Origin: Mycolicibacterium flavescens
Lineage (GTDB): Bacteria > Actinomycetota > Actinomycetes > Mycobacteriales > Mycobacteriaceae
Assembly (NCBI RefSeq): GCF_001722335.1
Contig: NZ_MIHA01000002.1
Coordinates: 62,001 to 126,000, forward strand
Direction of reading: 5' to 3'
Length of the DNA stretch: 64,000 bases
In this document: in pieces, positions 8,803 to 19,141 of the stretch
Numbering within the stretch: the stretch's first letter is position 1
How the letters are laid out: the number at the start of each line of letters is the position of its first letter
Made by a program: the position numbers and the translations under genes
The notes under the pieces: model-generated
What the model was told of the DNA's origin: nothing
What the model saw: only the letters and a program-made list of their open reading frames with translations
The model's database searches: none

Positions 8803-10470
8803 TCAGTCGAAGCTGTCGGCGGACGCCCTGAGGTAGCGCATCTCCTCATCGGTGGCCACCATCGTCACGATCGCGGCGCCGGATCGGGTGCTGACCTTGA
8901 CGGTGTCGTGCTCCATCGAGATGAGTTCGAGGGCGACATCGGCGTCGGGTGAGGCCGGGGTGCCCGGCGGCACCACCACGATGCACGTCACGCCGGCGCG
9001 CACCGACTGCTCGCTCACACCGTCGAAGACCTCCACGTTGTAGTTGCGCTCCGAGCCGGCCTGCATGGCGCCCCGGTTGAAATCGGGGACCCACAAGAGA
9101 TCCTGGCGCGCAATCACCTCGACCATGTCGCGCCATTGCTGGGCGCGGCGGCTGTGCACCAACACCCGGGCCCCCAGCGCCAGCGCACGCAGAACCGCCT
9201 GCTGAGCGAGGTGCAGGGTTCCGCAGATCTCCACTCGGCTGATCTGCGGGCCGAACACCGGAAGTGCGACAGCCCGACCCTGCTCGTCGGCTCCGATCAC
9301 CTGTCCGCAACCCGACGCCGGCACCGCCAACCCGCGCAATTCGAGGTCGGGCCGCCCGTAGTTCCAGTGTCCGATCTGGCGTGCCGGCGGCGGTACCGGA
9401 AGGGTGCTCGCCAGCGCCGAGAACTGCAGGCCCCGAAGCGGTATCAGACCGGGCAGCGCTGCGGGAACGGTCCGGTCACCGTCGAAGCGCGCCAACCCCC
9501 GCACCCGGATCAGGCCCTCGGTGTCGTGTTCGCGCAGCGACAGGCACAGTGTGGTGGAGTAGCTGGGGACCGTCCAGAGCAGCCCGAGCCCCTCGGTGGT
9601 CAGCAGTTCGGGTGCGATGGCGAAGCTGCACAACCGGAACTGACCGTCGCGGCAGTCTTCCCACGTCTCCTCGACGGTCGACGGATTGACGCCGTCGGCG
9701 AGTTGGTTGGCCGCGGCCGCGATTCCGCTCGCGGTCAGGATCCGGGGCCGCAGTCCCGCCTCGATGAGCCGGTTGGCGACGCGTCTGGTGGCGGTGGTGG
9801 CGGTGCGGATCACACCCTCGCGTCCGCCGCCCCTGCGGCGGACCGCGTCCGGGCAGCGCGACGGGTCGAAGCGCAGCGCGATCCAGACGGTGCGGTTCGC
9901 GATGGCGGGCAAGGGCCCCAGCACGGCGTCATAGACCGCCGCGATTGCGGTGTGGCCGTGGGAGCGCGCGCCGTGGCTGATGATGTCGATCGCGTCGAGT
10001 TTGATGTCGAACTGCTCAAGGCACTCGACGAGCGTGCCGACGCGGACCATTTCGCCGGACACCGTCACCCCGGGCTCCATCACGGTCAGCGCCTGGGGGT
10101 TGGCGTCGATGCGGATCACTGACAGCAAAGTGGTGCCGTCCCAGCGGAATCCGATCTGCTCACCGTCGGCTGCGGTGACGTCGAACGGTTCGGCGTCACC
10201 GTGCCGGCTCGGCCGGCGGCGCCGGTCCATCGCATAGCCGCAGCGCAGCGCAATCGAGCGCGCCGCGTTGGTGCCACGGACCGGTGCGACGAACGCCGCC
10301 GACACGACAAGGCCGACCACTGCGCCCTGCCACCCGGGCCGCCCCATGAGACTCGCCGAAACCACCCCGACAGCAACCACAATCTGCACTGCGACCAGGT
10401 CGACGAGCGGAAGCAGCCGGTGCGAGCCGACATCGACCGACGACCTTAGCTGCGGGCCCCGTGCGGACAC
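8803..10470 (-). CDS. eccE: Type VII secretion membrane component EccE
   Basis: About 555 residues; EccE lines the outside of the ESX inner-membrane complex. Two N-terminal membrane segments are seen (LVDLVAVQIVVAVGVVSAS and GAVVGLVVSAAFVAPV), followed by a large soluble domain containing the family pattern FDVTAADGEQIGFRWDGTTLLSVIRI. GTG 10470 is chosen because AGAGGG lies about 9 nt upstream on this strand; a GTG at 10551 would add 27 poorly supported residues overlapping the promoter region. The gene is divergent from eccB. Within the island it is the first core ESX gene and is complete. Confidence 0.85.
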   Translation of the reverse strand: MSARGPQLRSSVDVGSHRLLPLVDLVAVQIVVAVGVVSASLMGRPGWQGAVVGLVVSAAFVAPVRGTNAARSIALRCGYAMDRRRRPSRHGDAEPFDVTAADGEQIGFRWDGTTLLSVIRIDANPQALTVMEPGVTVSGEMVRVGTLVECLEQFDIKLDAIDIISHGARSHGHTAIAAVYDAVLGPLPAIANRTVWIALRFDPSRCPDAVRRRGGGREGVIRTATTATRRVANRLIEAGLRPRILTASGIAAAANQLADGVNPSTVEETWEDCRDGQFRLCSFAIAPELLTTEGLGLLWTVPSYSTTLCLSLREHDTEGLIRVRGLARFDGDRTVPAALPGLIPLRGLQFSALASTLPVPPPARQIGHWNYGRPDLELRGLAVPASGCGQVIGADEQGRAVALPVFGPQISRVEICGTLHLAQQAVLRALALGARVLVHSRRAQQWRDMVEVIARQDLLWVPDFNRGAMQAGSERNYNVEVFDGVSEQSVRAGVTCIVVVPPGTPASPDADVALELISMEHDTVKVSTRSGAAIVTMVATDEEMRYLRASADSFD

Positions 10471-10570
10471 TGGGTGAACGCCCTCTGACGGGCGACGTCG
10501 GTGCTCACCCCGCGTCGAGATTCTGTTCGCTGTTAAGGCCAAGTGCCGCACCGCGTTTCGAAAGACGTGC

Positions 10571-10582
10571 TATACCCTACGT
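10571..10582 (+). promoter_or_regulatory. Candidate leaderless promoter of eccB
   Basis: A TATACC hexamer (10571-10576) fits the mycobacterial -10 pattern and ends 6 nt before the eccB ATG. No ribosome binding site precedes that ATG. Transcription would start at or next to the A of the start codon, giving a leaderless mRNA. This is inference from spacing only. Confidence 0.5.
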
Positions 10583-12082
10583 ATGCCAGCGCAAGTTACC
10601 ACGCGCGCGCAGGTCAACGGCTACCGATTTTTGATTCGGCGACTCGAGCACGCTCTGATCCGGGGTGACTCGAGGATGATCCACGACCCGATGCGTGGCC
10701 AGATGAGGGCGTTGATCGTGGGCGTGGTGATCGCCGTGTTGATCACCGGCGCGTGCGGCGTGCTGGCTTTCTTCAAGCCGGCGCCAAGTGTCGGGGATGC
10801 GCAGATCCTGTTGAGCAAGTCCAGCGGTGCGGTGTTCGTCAGGATCGGGGACCGGGTGCATCCGGTGCTGAACCTGGCCTCGGCGCGGTTGATCGTCGGT
10901 GCGAACGAAAGCCCCGAGGAGGTGGACGACAAGTTCCTCAACCCGTTGCCGCGGGGCGCGATGGTGGGCATCGTCGGGGCGCCGACGAGTATTCGCGGCG
11001 CCGACAACACCGCGATGTCGTCGTGGACGGTGTGCGACACCTTGCAGGCCCCCGGCGTCACCGAGACCACCGGCACCGTCAGCCTGCACACCGCGGTGCT
11101 GGCCAGTGATCCGGTGCTGGACGGTGACGTGCGCGCCGCCGATCCGGGAGAGGCGGTGCTCACCGAGGCCGGCGGTGTCAGCTATCTCATCTACGACGGC
11201 GTCCGTGCACCGGTGGACTTGTCGGATCCCGTTGTGGTCAACGGCCTTCACCTGCAGGGGGCGACGGCCCGACCGATGTCACCAGGGCTGCTCAACACCT
11301 TCCCGCTCGTCGAACCGATCACCCCGGTGACGATCGACGGGTTGGGGGAGCCCAGCACCGCGCTGGGGCCTGACCACCCTGTCGGGTCCATGGTGCGGGC
11401 GGTCGACTCTCGCGGCGAGCAACTCTATGTCGTGCTGCGCGACGGCCTTCAGCCCGTGTCCGCGGCCACCGCCGACATCATCCGCTACGGCAATCCGACC
11501 ACCGCAGGCGACGCCCGTGACATCGCCGCGGCCGCGCTCGCCAGTACGCCGATCGTGCACCGGCTCGGCGTCGACCACTACCCATCGGAGCCGCCGCGCA
11601 TCGTCGGACCGGACACCGACAGCGTCGTGTGCATGGGATGGCAGCGCTCGAACACCGCCGCCGAGGCCACCGCGAAACTCCTGTTCGGCCATCGTCTTCC
11701 GACGCCAATCGATGCACAACCGGTGCGGTTGGCGTCGACCGACGGCAGCGGACCCGCCGTCGACCTCGTGTATCTGGTCCCGGGTCACGGCGAATACGTG
11801 CGGGCGACCGGGACGCTGCCGGACAGCGATTCGGCCGGGCCGCTGTTCTACATTTCCGACACCGGATTGCGCCATCACATCAAGGACCCGCCCACCGCCG
11901 AGTCGCTCGGCGTCACCGGCGTACGGCTACCTGACGGGCGGACCAACGCGCCGCAGAGCGCGCCGTGGTCGGTGTTGTCGCTGCTACCCGCCGGGCCCGC
12001 GCTGTCGCAGGAGGCCGCGCTCGTCGCACACGACGGCATGGCCGCCGACCCGGACGGCGTCCCGGTTCAGCTTCCCGACTGA
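10583..12082 (+). CDS. eccB: Type VII secretion membrane component EccB
   Basis: A 499-residue EccB, a single-pass membrane protein with a large periplasmic domain and a central element of the ESX pore. The N-terminus shows the family opening TTRAQVNGYRFLIRRLEHALIRGD, then DPMRGQMRALIVG and one membrane segment (VVIAVLITGACGVLAFF, ~45-64). The periplasmic part contains repeat-like strands such as ILLSKSSGAVFVRIGDRVHPVLNLASARLI, two cysteines typical of EccB (SWTVCDTLQ and SVVCMGW), and a closing LSLLPAGPALSQEAALVAHD. It converges with the first eccD, with 2 nt between their stops. Confidence 0.94.
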   Translation: MPAQVTTRAQVNGYRFLIRRLEHALIRGDSRMIHDPMRGQMRALIVGVVIAVLITGACGVLAFFKPAPSVGDAQILLSKSSGAVFVRIGDRVHPVLNLASARLIVGANESPEEVDDKFLNPLPRGAMVGIVGAPTSIRGADNTAMSSWTVCDTLQAPGVTETTGTVSLHTAVLASDPVLDGDVRAADPGEAVLTEAGGVSYLIYDGVRAPVDLSDPVVVNGLHLQGATARPMSPGLLNTFPLVEPITPVTIDGLGEPSTALGPDHPVGSMVRAVDSRGEQLYVVLRDGLQPVSAATADIIRYGNPTTAGDARDIAAAALASTPIVHRLGVDHYPSEPPRIVGPDTDSVVCMGWQRSNTAAEATAKLLFGHRLPTPIDAQPVRLASTDGSGPAVDLVYLVPGHGEYVRATGTLPDSDSAGPLFYISDTGLRHHIKDPPTAESLGVTGVRLPDGRTNAPQSAPWSVLSLLPAGPALSQEAALVAHDGMAADPDGVPVQLPD

Positions 12083-12084
12083 GC

Positions 12085-13569
12085 TCAGATTCGCAGCTCA
12101 CGGAAAAACGCGTACAGCCGGATGATCCACATGCACAACGGAAACATCAGGCCGATCGCAATGTACTCGATGATCTCCACCCAGCGGCGCGCCACCGGCG
12201 AGAATTCCCGCGCCGGCGCCACCAGTCCGAAGGTCGCGACCATCAGCATCAGCATCAGCAACGCGATCACGGATTTTATTTGCCAGTCCTCCACCAGCAC
12301 AGCAGTTTTGACGATGACGGCAATTGCGGAAGTCAGACCGGCTCCGATCAGCACCGCCGACTGCACCAGGTCGTGGTGCCGGCGCCCGCGCAGGCTCAGC
12401 ACCGTTGCCACGACGAGAGCGAAAACGGTTCCCTGCCAGAAGAACCCGTCGCTGCCGTCGGCGGCAAGGTAGCTGCCCACTACGGCCGCGACCGCGGCGG
12501 CGACCAGTATGCCGGTCAGATACTCGTTGGCGCGGCGGACCCGCCGGATGAGGTCCTGTTCGGTCGGGATGATTTGCTTACCGACGGCGTTCACGCCTTC
12601 GACCGTGGTACCGCCCTGGGTCTCGATGTCATCGAGTGGTTCGCCCGCGGTCGGCACTCGAGGAAGCGGCAGCTTCGACAGCGCGATCGTGACGCGGGGG
12701 GCCAGATACACCGCGATCACCGCCGCCGTCGCCATGATGGCTCCGACGGTGCGCGGCGGTGGCTGTGTCAGCAGCATCGCGGTCGAGGCCACCCCGCCGA
12801 AGGTGCACGCAGCGATCACTGCGGTGTGCAGCGCGCGTCCTGACCGCGAGATCAGTAACACAACAAGTGATCCCAACGCAGTCAGGGCAAATGCCATCGG
12901 CAATGACGTGGTGCCGAATCCCCCTGGGACGACATACAACGCGCCGCCGAACACCAGCGGTAAAACGGTCGCGGCGACCCACGCCGAGCGCGCGGGACCG
13001 GCGGCGCGGGTCCCGAGCAGACAGGCGAACGCGATGCCCAGCACCCCGAGTCCGAGAATCGAAGCCGGCACGACAGGACGCTCCGCCCACCGCGGCACCA
13101 GCGCGGCGACGGTGATCGTCGCCGCCACGGCGATGCCGAAGGCGGTGAGCGTAGCGCCCTCGCGTCGAATCCAACTCCACACGGCGGATCCACCGCCGGC
13201 GCCCTCGGCGTCCACGTCGTCGAACAGAAGCTGGCTGAGGGGTTGCCCGGCTCGGCAAATCACCAAAAGCTCACCGTCGTACACGCCGGCCTCTGACAGC
13301 GAACGGCGCGGTTCGATCGGCGCACCGCCGAGGCGGGCCAGCGTCCATTGATTGTCGGGATCGTCAAAATGCCGGTCATCGGCTGGATTTCGGAGCGCCA
13401 CCTGCGCGTTGGCGATGTCGACGACGTCGCCGATGTACTCGGCGATGCTCACGTCCGGCGGTAGGCCGACGTCGAGTTTCAGGCTTCCGACCACCAGGGT
13501 CAGCCTGCTCAGATCGGGTTCGGATTCGGAATCGGGATCCAGGTCCGATAGTGACGGCGGTAAGGTCAA
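12085..13569 (-). CDS. eccD: Type VII secretion pore protein EccD, copy 1 (opposite strand)
   Basis: A 494-residue EccD: an N-terminal ubiquitin-like domain (LSRLTLVVGSLKLDVGLPPDVSIAEYIGDVV...LSEAGVYDGELLVI, ~20-110) followed by about 11 hydrophobic segments, ending with the family tail VEIIEYIAIGLMFPLCMWIIRLYAFFRELRI. EccD forms the dimeric membrane barrel of the ESX complex. The start is TTG 13569, preceded on this strand by AGGAGG; no better start is available. The gene stands alone on the minus strand between eccB and eccC, an unusual arrangement. A second complete eccD follows eccC, so this is one of two paralogues in the locus. Confidence 0.88.
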   Translation of the reverse strand: MTLPPSLSDLDPDSESEPDLSRLTLVVGSLKLDVGLPPDVSIAEYIGDVVDIANAQVALRNPADDRHFDDPDNQWTLARLGGAPIEPRRSLSEAGVYDGELLVICRAGQPLSQLLFDDVDAEGAGGGSAVWSWIRREGATLTAFGIAVAATITVAALVPRWAERPVVPASILGLGVLGIAFACLLGTRAAGPARSAWVAATVLPLVFGGALYVVPGGFGTTSLPMAFALTALGSLVVLLISRSGRALHTAVIAACTFGGVASTAMLLTQPPPRTVGAIMATAAVIAVYLAPRVTIALSKLPLPRVPTAGEPLDDIETQGGTTVEGVNAVGKQIIPTEQDLIRRVRRANEYLTGILVAAAVAAVVGSYLAADGSDGFFWQGTVFALVVATVLSLRGRRHHDLVQSAVLIGAGLTSAIAVIVKTAVLVEDWQIKSVIALLMLMLMVATFGLVAPAREFSPVARRWVEIIEYIAIGLMFPLCMWIIRLYAFFRELRI

Positions 13570-13650
13570 ACGCGGTCAGCCTCCTGCGAATTGGGTTCTA
13601 TCGTCGCAGACGATAGCCCCCGCGGAGTCCGAAACGTCGGGAGCAAACGG

Positions 13651-16600
13651 GTGAGCACCAAGGGATTCGTCCGCCGCCTGCGGGTGGTGCCTCCTCGGAT
13701 GCCCGGTGGCGAAGTCAATCTCGCGCCGCCACCCGAAGTGCCGCGGGTGATACCGGGCAACCTTGCGATGCGGCTCATGCCGTTCGTGATGATCGTCGCG
13801 GTGATCGGGATGATCGCCCTGATGATCACCGTCGGCGGGCGCGACCTCACGCGCAACCCGATGTTCCTCATCTTTCCGATGATGATGATCATGTCAATGG
13901 CCGGAATGTTCATGGGCGGCAACGCCCGTACCGGCAAGGCTGCGGCCGAACTCAACGAGGAACGAAAGGACTACTTCAGCTACTTAGCGAATCTTCGAGA
14001 CGAGGCAGAGACCACGGGGCAGGAACAGCGGGCCGCGCTGGAGTGGAGCCACCCCGATCCGCGGGCGCTCGCCGACGTGGTGGGCACGCGCCGTATGTGG
14101 GAGCGCCGACCCACCGACGCCGACTACTGCCATATCCGCGTCGGTGTCGGCACACACCGCCTCGCGACCCGGTTGATGGCGCCGGAGACCGGTCCGCCCG
14201 AAGACCTCGAGCCGGTGTCGACGGTGGCGTTGCGCCGTTTCGTCAAGACCCATTCGGTGGTGCATGCGCTGCCGACCGCGGTGTCGCTGCGCGCTTTCCC
14301 GACCATCACGTTCGAGGGTGAGCGCCGGCTTGCTCAGCAACTGGTGCGGTCGATGGTGCTGGAGTTGTGCACCTTTCACGGGCCCGACCATGTACAGGTC
14401 GCCGTCGTGACCGCGAACCCGGACGGTGCCACGTGGAGCTGGGTGAAGTGGCTGCCGCACGCCCAACACGCCGCGCTCCGCGACGGGATGGGTTCCATGC
14501 GGCTGCTGTTTCCGACGCTCGGACTCCTCGAGTCGACGCTGGCCGGTGAACTCAACGAGCGCGGCCGGTTCAGCCGTAACGCGCAACCGACGCAGGGCCT
14601 CAAACAGTTGGTGGTGGTGCTCGACGACGGGTTTGTGACCGGGGACGAGCGGCTGGTCACCGACGCCGGCATGGACGGTGTGACGCTGCTCGATCTCAAC
14701 GGGCCGCGAGACGGCGCCGCCGCGCGACGTGGTCTGCAGGTCGTGGTCGAGGAGGACGAGGACGGGCAACACGTCGGGGCGCGGACCGCCGTCGGCGTCG
14801 AGCGGTTCGCCACCCCGGACACCATCACTGTCGCCGAGGCGGAGACGACGGCGCGGCGGATCGGACAGTTCCGCTCCGCGAACGCGGCGCACATCGTCAG
14901 CCTCGAACCCGATTCGCGTGCGGTGGATCCCGGGCTGATGTCGTTGCTGAAGATCGCCGACGCCGCCGAGATCGTCCCGGAGACGGTGTGGCGCAACCGG
15001 TCACCGCGGGAACGCCTCCGGGTCCCGATCGGCATCACCCCCGGCGGGCAGCCGCTCGAACTCGACATCAAGGAGGCCGCCGAAGGCGGGATGGGTCCGC
15101 ACGGTCTGTGCATCGGGGCGACGGGCTCAGGCAAATCGGAATTTCTGCGCACCCTCGTGCTGTCGCTGGTCACCTCGCACTCACCGGAGGCGCTGAACCT
15201 GGTCCTCGTCGACTTCAAAGGTGGAGCGACGTTTCTCGGGTTCGAGGGGCTCGCGCACGTCGCGGCCATCATCACCAACCTCGAGGACGAACTGACCCTC
15301 GTCGACCGGATGCGCGATGCGCTCGCCGGCGAGATGAACCGCCGTCAGGAGCTGCTGCGATCGGCCGGCAACTTCTCCAAAGTCAGCGAGTACGAACACG
15401 CGCGCGCCAACGGCGCCGACCTCGAGCCGCTGCCCGCACTGTTCGTCATCGTCGACGAGTTCTCCGAACTGCTTGCGCAGAAACCCGATTTTGCCGAGCT
15501 GTTCGTGATGATCGGCAGGCTCGGCCGGTCCCTGCACATGCATCTGCTGTTGGCGTCGCAGCGCCTGGAAGAAGGCAAACTGCGCGGGCTGGACTCCCAT
15601 CTGTCCTACCGGATCGGGCTGAAGACCTTCTCGGCGGGCGAATCGCGCAGTGTCCTGGGCGTGCCCGACGCCTACCACCTGCCCAGTGTGCCCGGGTCGG
15701 CGTTTCTGAAATGCGATGCTTCCGAACCCATCCGGTTCAACGCCAGCTACGTGTCCGGGGAGTACGTCAAACCACGGGTGGCGGTGCGGGCGGGCCGCGC
15801 CTCCCATCTGGGTGCGCTGGCACCGAAATTGTTCACCGCGACACCGGTGAAGAAAGACGCGCCCGCGGTGCCTTCTCCCGACCGCGTGCCCGCGCAGGCA
15901 CCTCCGGAGTCACCGTCGGCACCCGCAAGTCGACCCTCCTCGATGTCGCGGTCAGCAGGCTGCGCGGGCACGGGCGACCCGCGCACGAAGTGTGGCTGCC
16001 GCCGCTCGAAGACAGCCCCGCGGTCAACGACCTGCTCACCGACCCCGACTGGACGTCCCCGGTCAACCTCAACGGCCGGCTGTGGTTGCCCATCGGTGTG
16101 GTCGACCGACCCTACGACCAGCGCCGCGACGTGCTCACCATCGATCTCGCCGGCGCACAGGGCAACGTCGCCGTCGTCGGCGGCCCGCAGTCGGGCAAGT
16201 CGACGGCGCTGCGGTCGCTGATCATGTCGGCGGCCGCCACGCACACCCCCGAGCAGATCCAGTTCTACTGCCTGGATTTCGGTGGCGGCACCCTCACCGG
16301 ACTCGCGAAGCTGCCGCACGTCGGCGGGGTGGCGGGCCGGATGGACGCCGACGCGATCCGGCGCACCGTCGCCGAGGTCGCCGGAGTGCTGCGCGCGCGC
16401 GAGCAACTGTTCCGCGACCAGGGCATCGAGTCGATGCGCGATTTCCGTCAGCGCAAGGCCGAACTGGCCGCGCTGCCGCCCGAGGAGGCCGCGCGTCATC
16501 CGCTGAGCAAGGACCGCTACGGAGACGTCGTGCTCGTTGTCGACGGCTGGGCGTCGATCAAAAGTGATTTCGACTCCCTCGACCCGGTCCTGCAGTCACT

Positions 16601-17693
16601 GGCCATCCAGGGCCTGTCCTACGGTGTGCATCTGGCGATCTCGGCCTCCCGCTGGATGGAGATCCGGCCCGCCGTCAAGGACATGCTGGGCACCCGGATC
16701 GAGCTACGGCTGGGCGACCCGATCGACAGCGAGGTCGGCCGCAAGGCCGCAGAGCTGGTACCGATCGGCAGGCCGGGTCGCGGCATCAACCCGGAACGGC
16801 TGCACATCCTGATCGGGCTGCCCCGGCTTGACTCGAGCTCCGAGGTGGAGGATCTGCCCGCCGGGGTGGCGAGCGCGGTCGAAGCGATGCGCGCGCATTA
16901 CGGCGAACGCGAGGCCCCGCGGGTGCGGATGTTGCCTCACAACGTCGACCGCGACGCCGTCGTCGCCGCCGCCCGCACCGCCGGGCTGCTGAGCCGCTCA
17001 CGCATCGCGATCGGCATCAACGAGGAGGAACTCGCACCCGTCGTGGTCGATTTCGACGCCCAGCCGCACCTGGTGGCGTTCGCCGACACCGAGTGCGGCA
17101 AAACCGGTCTGCTGCGCAACATCGCCGCCGGGGTGATGGAGAACGCCACGCCCGCCGAGGCCAAGATAATCCTGGTCGACTTCCGGCGCTCGATGCTCGG
17201 CGCCATCGCCGACGAGTACCTCGGCGGCTATGCCACCGCACCGCAGTCGTGCACCGAACTGATGACCGCGCTGGCGGGCGCGCTGAGCGAACGGCTGCCG
17301 CCCGATGACATCACCCAGCAGCAACTCAAAGACCGGTCGTGGTGGTCCGGGCCGGATCTGTTCGTGATGATCGACGACTACGACCTGATCCCCGGCGGAT
17401 CACTCAGTCATCCGTTGGGCCCGCTCGTGGAGTACCTGCCCCAGGCGCGTGATATCGGCCTGCGGGTGGTCCTGACCCGCCGCAGCGGAGGAGCCGGGCG
17501 CGCGATGCTCGACCCGATCGTGGGCCGGCTCAAGGACCTGTCGTGCAACGGTCTGGTGATGAGCGGCGGCAAGGAGGAGGGCCCGCTGTTCGGCGGGTAC
17601 AAAGCCTCTGCGATGGCGCCCGGCCGCGGAATGCTGGTGTCGCGCAGCATGAAAAGCGGCGTGATCCAGCTGTCGAGGATGCCCGACCTGTGA
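13651..17693 (+). CDS. eccC: Type VII secretion FtsK/SpoIIIE ATPase EccC, with a frameshift
   Basis: EccC is the motor ATPase of ESX secretion. GTG 13651 starts the family N-terminus (STKGFVRRLRVVPPRMPGG) with GGGAG upstream. Two membrane segments follow (LMPFVMIVAVIGMIALMITVG and MFLIFPMMMIMSMAGMFMGG), then three ATPase domains. Domain 1 has Walker A GATGSGKS (15115-15138) and Walker B LFVIVDEF. Domain 2 has GGPQSGKST (~16180-16206) and VVLVVDGW. Domain 3 has a degenerate ADTECGKTG (~17080) and LFVMIDDY. The frame changes near 15900-15912, between domains 1 and 2: the first frame would run on to 16221, while domains 2-3 are intact in another frame. Restoring one base gives a normal ~1347-residue EccC. 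It ends in a GTGA overlap with the second eccD. Confidence 0.88.
15895..15915 (+). other. Apparent single-base deletion in eccC
   Basis: Upstream reading (..PSPDRVPAQAPPE) and downstream reading (VTVGTRKSTLLDVAV..) are both EccC-like but lie in different frames. Adding one base here, for example an extra G in the GGAGTC at 15906-15911, joins them as APPE-VTVGTRK. Either a sequencing or assembly error or a real mutation would look the same. Confidence 0.75.
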
Positions 17694-19141
17694 CCGGCAT
17701 CGAGGAACTTCGCACCGTGGATACGGTGTCCGCCGCACCCGAGCTGATGCGGGTGGCGGTGCTGGGCGGACGTACCCAACTCGATGTGGCGCTGCCCGCC
17801 GAGGTCGCCGTGGCGGCGTTCCTGCCCGAGCTCTCCCGGCTGATCACCTCCCGCGACGCGCCCCGTGACGACGAGCTGGCCGACCGCGACGGACGGCGCA
17901 CCTTCTGGGTCCTGCGCCGCGCCGAGGGCGGCGCCGTGCTGGCACCAGATCAGACCCTGCGCGACGCGGGCGTCACCAACGGTGAGTTGCTGATGCTGAC
18001 CCAGCAGGAGGCATTGACCCCGCCGACGCTCTATGACGACGTGGTGGACGCCGCAGCCCGCCTCAACCGCACCTCGTATGCGGCGTGGGACGCCGTGGCC
18101 GCGCGCGTGATGGCCGTCGCGGGTCTATGGGCGTGCGCGGCAGTGTGGATCTACCTGCTGACCGCAGAGGCGCTTTCGGCTCACCGCGCGGTGGTGGCCG
18201 GCGGTGCCACGCTGACCGTCGTCACGCTTGTCGGTGGCGCGACGCTGGCCCACCGTGTCCTCGCGCGTCGTGACATCGCCGCGCTCGCCGGAGTGCCCGT
18301 GGTGATGCTCACCGGCGCCCTGGGCTGGACCGCGGCAGGTAACTCGGGACCCGTTGCGATCGCCGTCGCGGCTGCGGTGGTGGCTGCCGCGACGGCGCTG
18401 TGCCTGTGGCTGATCGGCGCAGGCAAGGGTATTTACGTTGCCGCCCTGGTCGTTTCGACGACCGGTGCACTCTCATCACTGGCGGTCGCGGCCGGAGCGG
18501 ACAGCGCCGCCGTCGCGGTCGTGGTGGCGACGTCGGCGATCTTGCTGTGCCTGTGCGTTCCGCGGCTGACCACGAGGTGGAACCGGGTGCCGGTGGCGCA
18601 CGTGCGCACCGCGGACCGCGCTGATCAGTTCGGTTCTGCCGGCGAGGCCGAGGTCGACGCGGGCGCCGCCATGCCCAGTGCCGAAGAGGTCTGGACGAGA
18701 GTGCGGTCGGCCACTTTGACCCGGGCCGGCCTGTTGGCCGGGTTGGCGATCGTCGTCATCGCATCGGTAGGCGCCCTGGTGCAGCGGGAGACCACCGGGC
18801 AGGCCATGGTTTTCGCAGTGGTGTGCGCTGCGGTGCTCGCGCTGCGAGGCTGTCGGCTGACCCACGCGGCGGAGCGGTTCGCGCTGTCCGTGCCGGCCGT
18901 CGCACTGGTGTTGTTCGGATGCGTTCAGGTGCAGCACGGTGACCCGTGGTTGGCGGCCACGGGAATCGTCGTGCTCGGTGTCCTCGCCGCCGCATCGGTG
19001 ACGGCAGGGCTGACACTGGTCGGAAGCCGCCCACCGCGGTGGCTTTCGACCGCCGCGGCCTATGTCGACTACTGCGCGGTGGCCGCGGTGATCCCTGCGG
19101 CGCTGTGGCCGCTCGGCGTCTACGAGTGGCTGGCGCCGTGA
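17690..19141 (+). CDS. eccD: Type VII secretion pore protein EccD, copy 2
   Basis: A 483-residue EccD starting at a GTG that overlaps the eccC stop (GTGA). The N-terminal ubiquitin-like domain is seen in MRVAVLGGRTQLDVALPAEVAVAAFLPELSRLI, with DGRRTFWVLRRAEGGAVLAPDQTLRDAGVTNGELLML (to ~residue 107). About 11 hydrophobic segments follow, and the C-terminus VDYCAVAAVIPAALWPLGVYEWLAP matches the family tail. The protein clearly differs in sequence from copy 1 but has the same length and topology. It is coupled to eccC and mycP, so it is the copy in the normal core-operon position. Both copies look intact; a heteromeric EccD pair is possible. Confidence 0.88.
   Translation: MTGIEELRTVDTVSAAPELMRVAVLGGRTQLDVALPAEVAVAAFLPELSRLITSRDAPRDDELADRDGRRTFWVLRRAEGGAVLAPDQTLRDAGVTNGELLMLTQQEALTPPTLYDDVVDAAARLNRTSYAAWDAVAARVMAVAGLWACAAVWIYLLTAEALSAHRAVVAGGATLTVVTLVGGATLAHRVLARRDIAALAGVPVVMLTGALGWTAAGNSGPVAIAVAAAVVAAATALCLWLIGAGKGIYVAALVVSTTGALSSLAVAAGADSAAVAVVVATSAILLCLCVPRLTTRWNRVPVAHVRTADRADQFGSAGEAEVDAGAAMPSAEEVWTRVRSATLTRAGLLAGLAIVVIASVGALVQRETTGQAMVFAVVCAAVLALRGCRLTHAAERFALSVPAVALVLFGCVQVQHGDPWLAATGIVVLGVLAAASVTAGLTLVGSRPPRWLSTAAAYVDYCAVAAVIPAALWPLGVYEWLAP

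Noticed and set aside
15880..15925. Programmed -1 frameshift in eccC
   Set aside because: No slippery heptamer is visible at the junction, so a one-base deletion or a sequencing error is simpler.
14988..17693. Second half of eccC as a natural separate eccCb gene
   Set aside because: No start codon with a ribosome site precedes the VTVGTRKSTLLDV segment. ATG 15712 would begin with ~60 out-of-frame residues and GTG 15990 would cut into conserved sequence.
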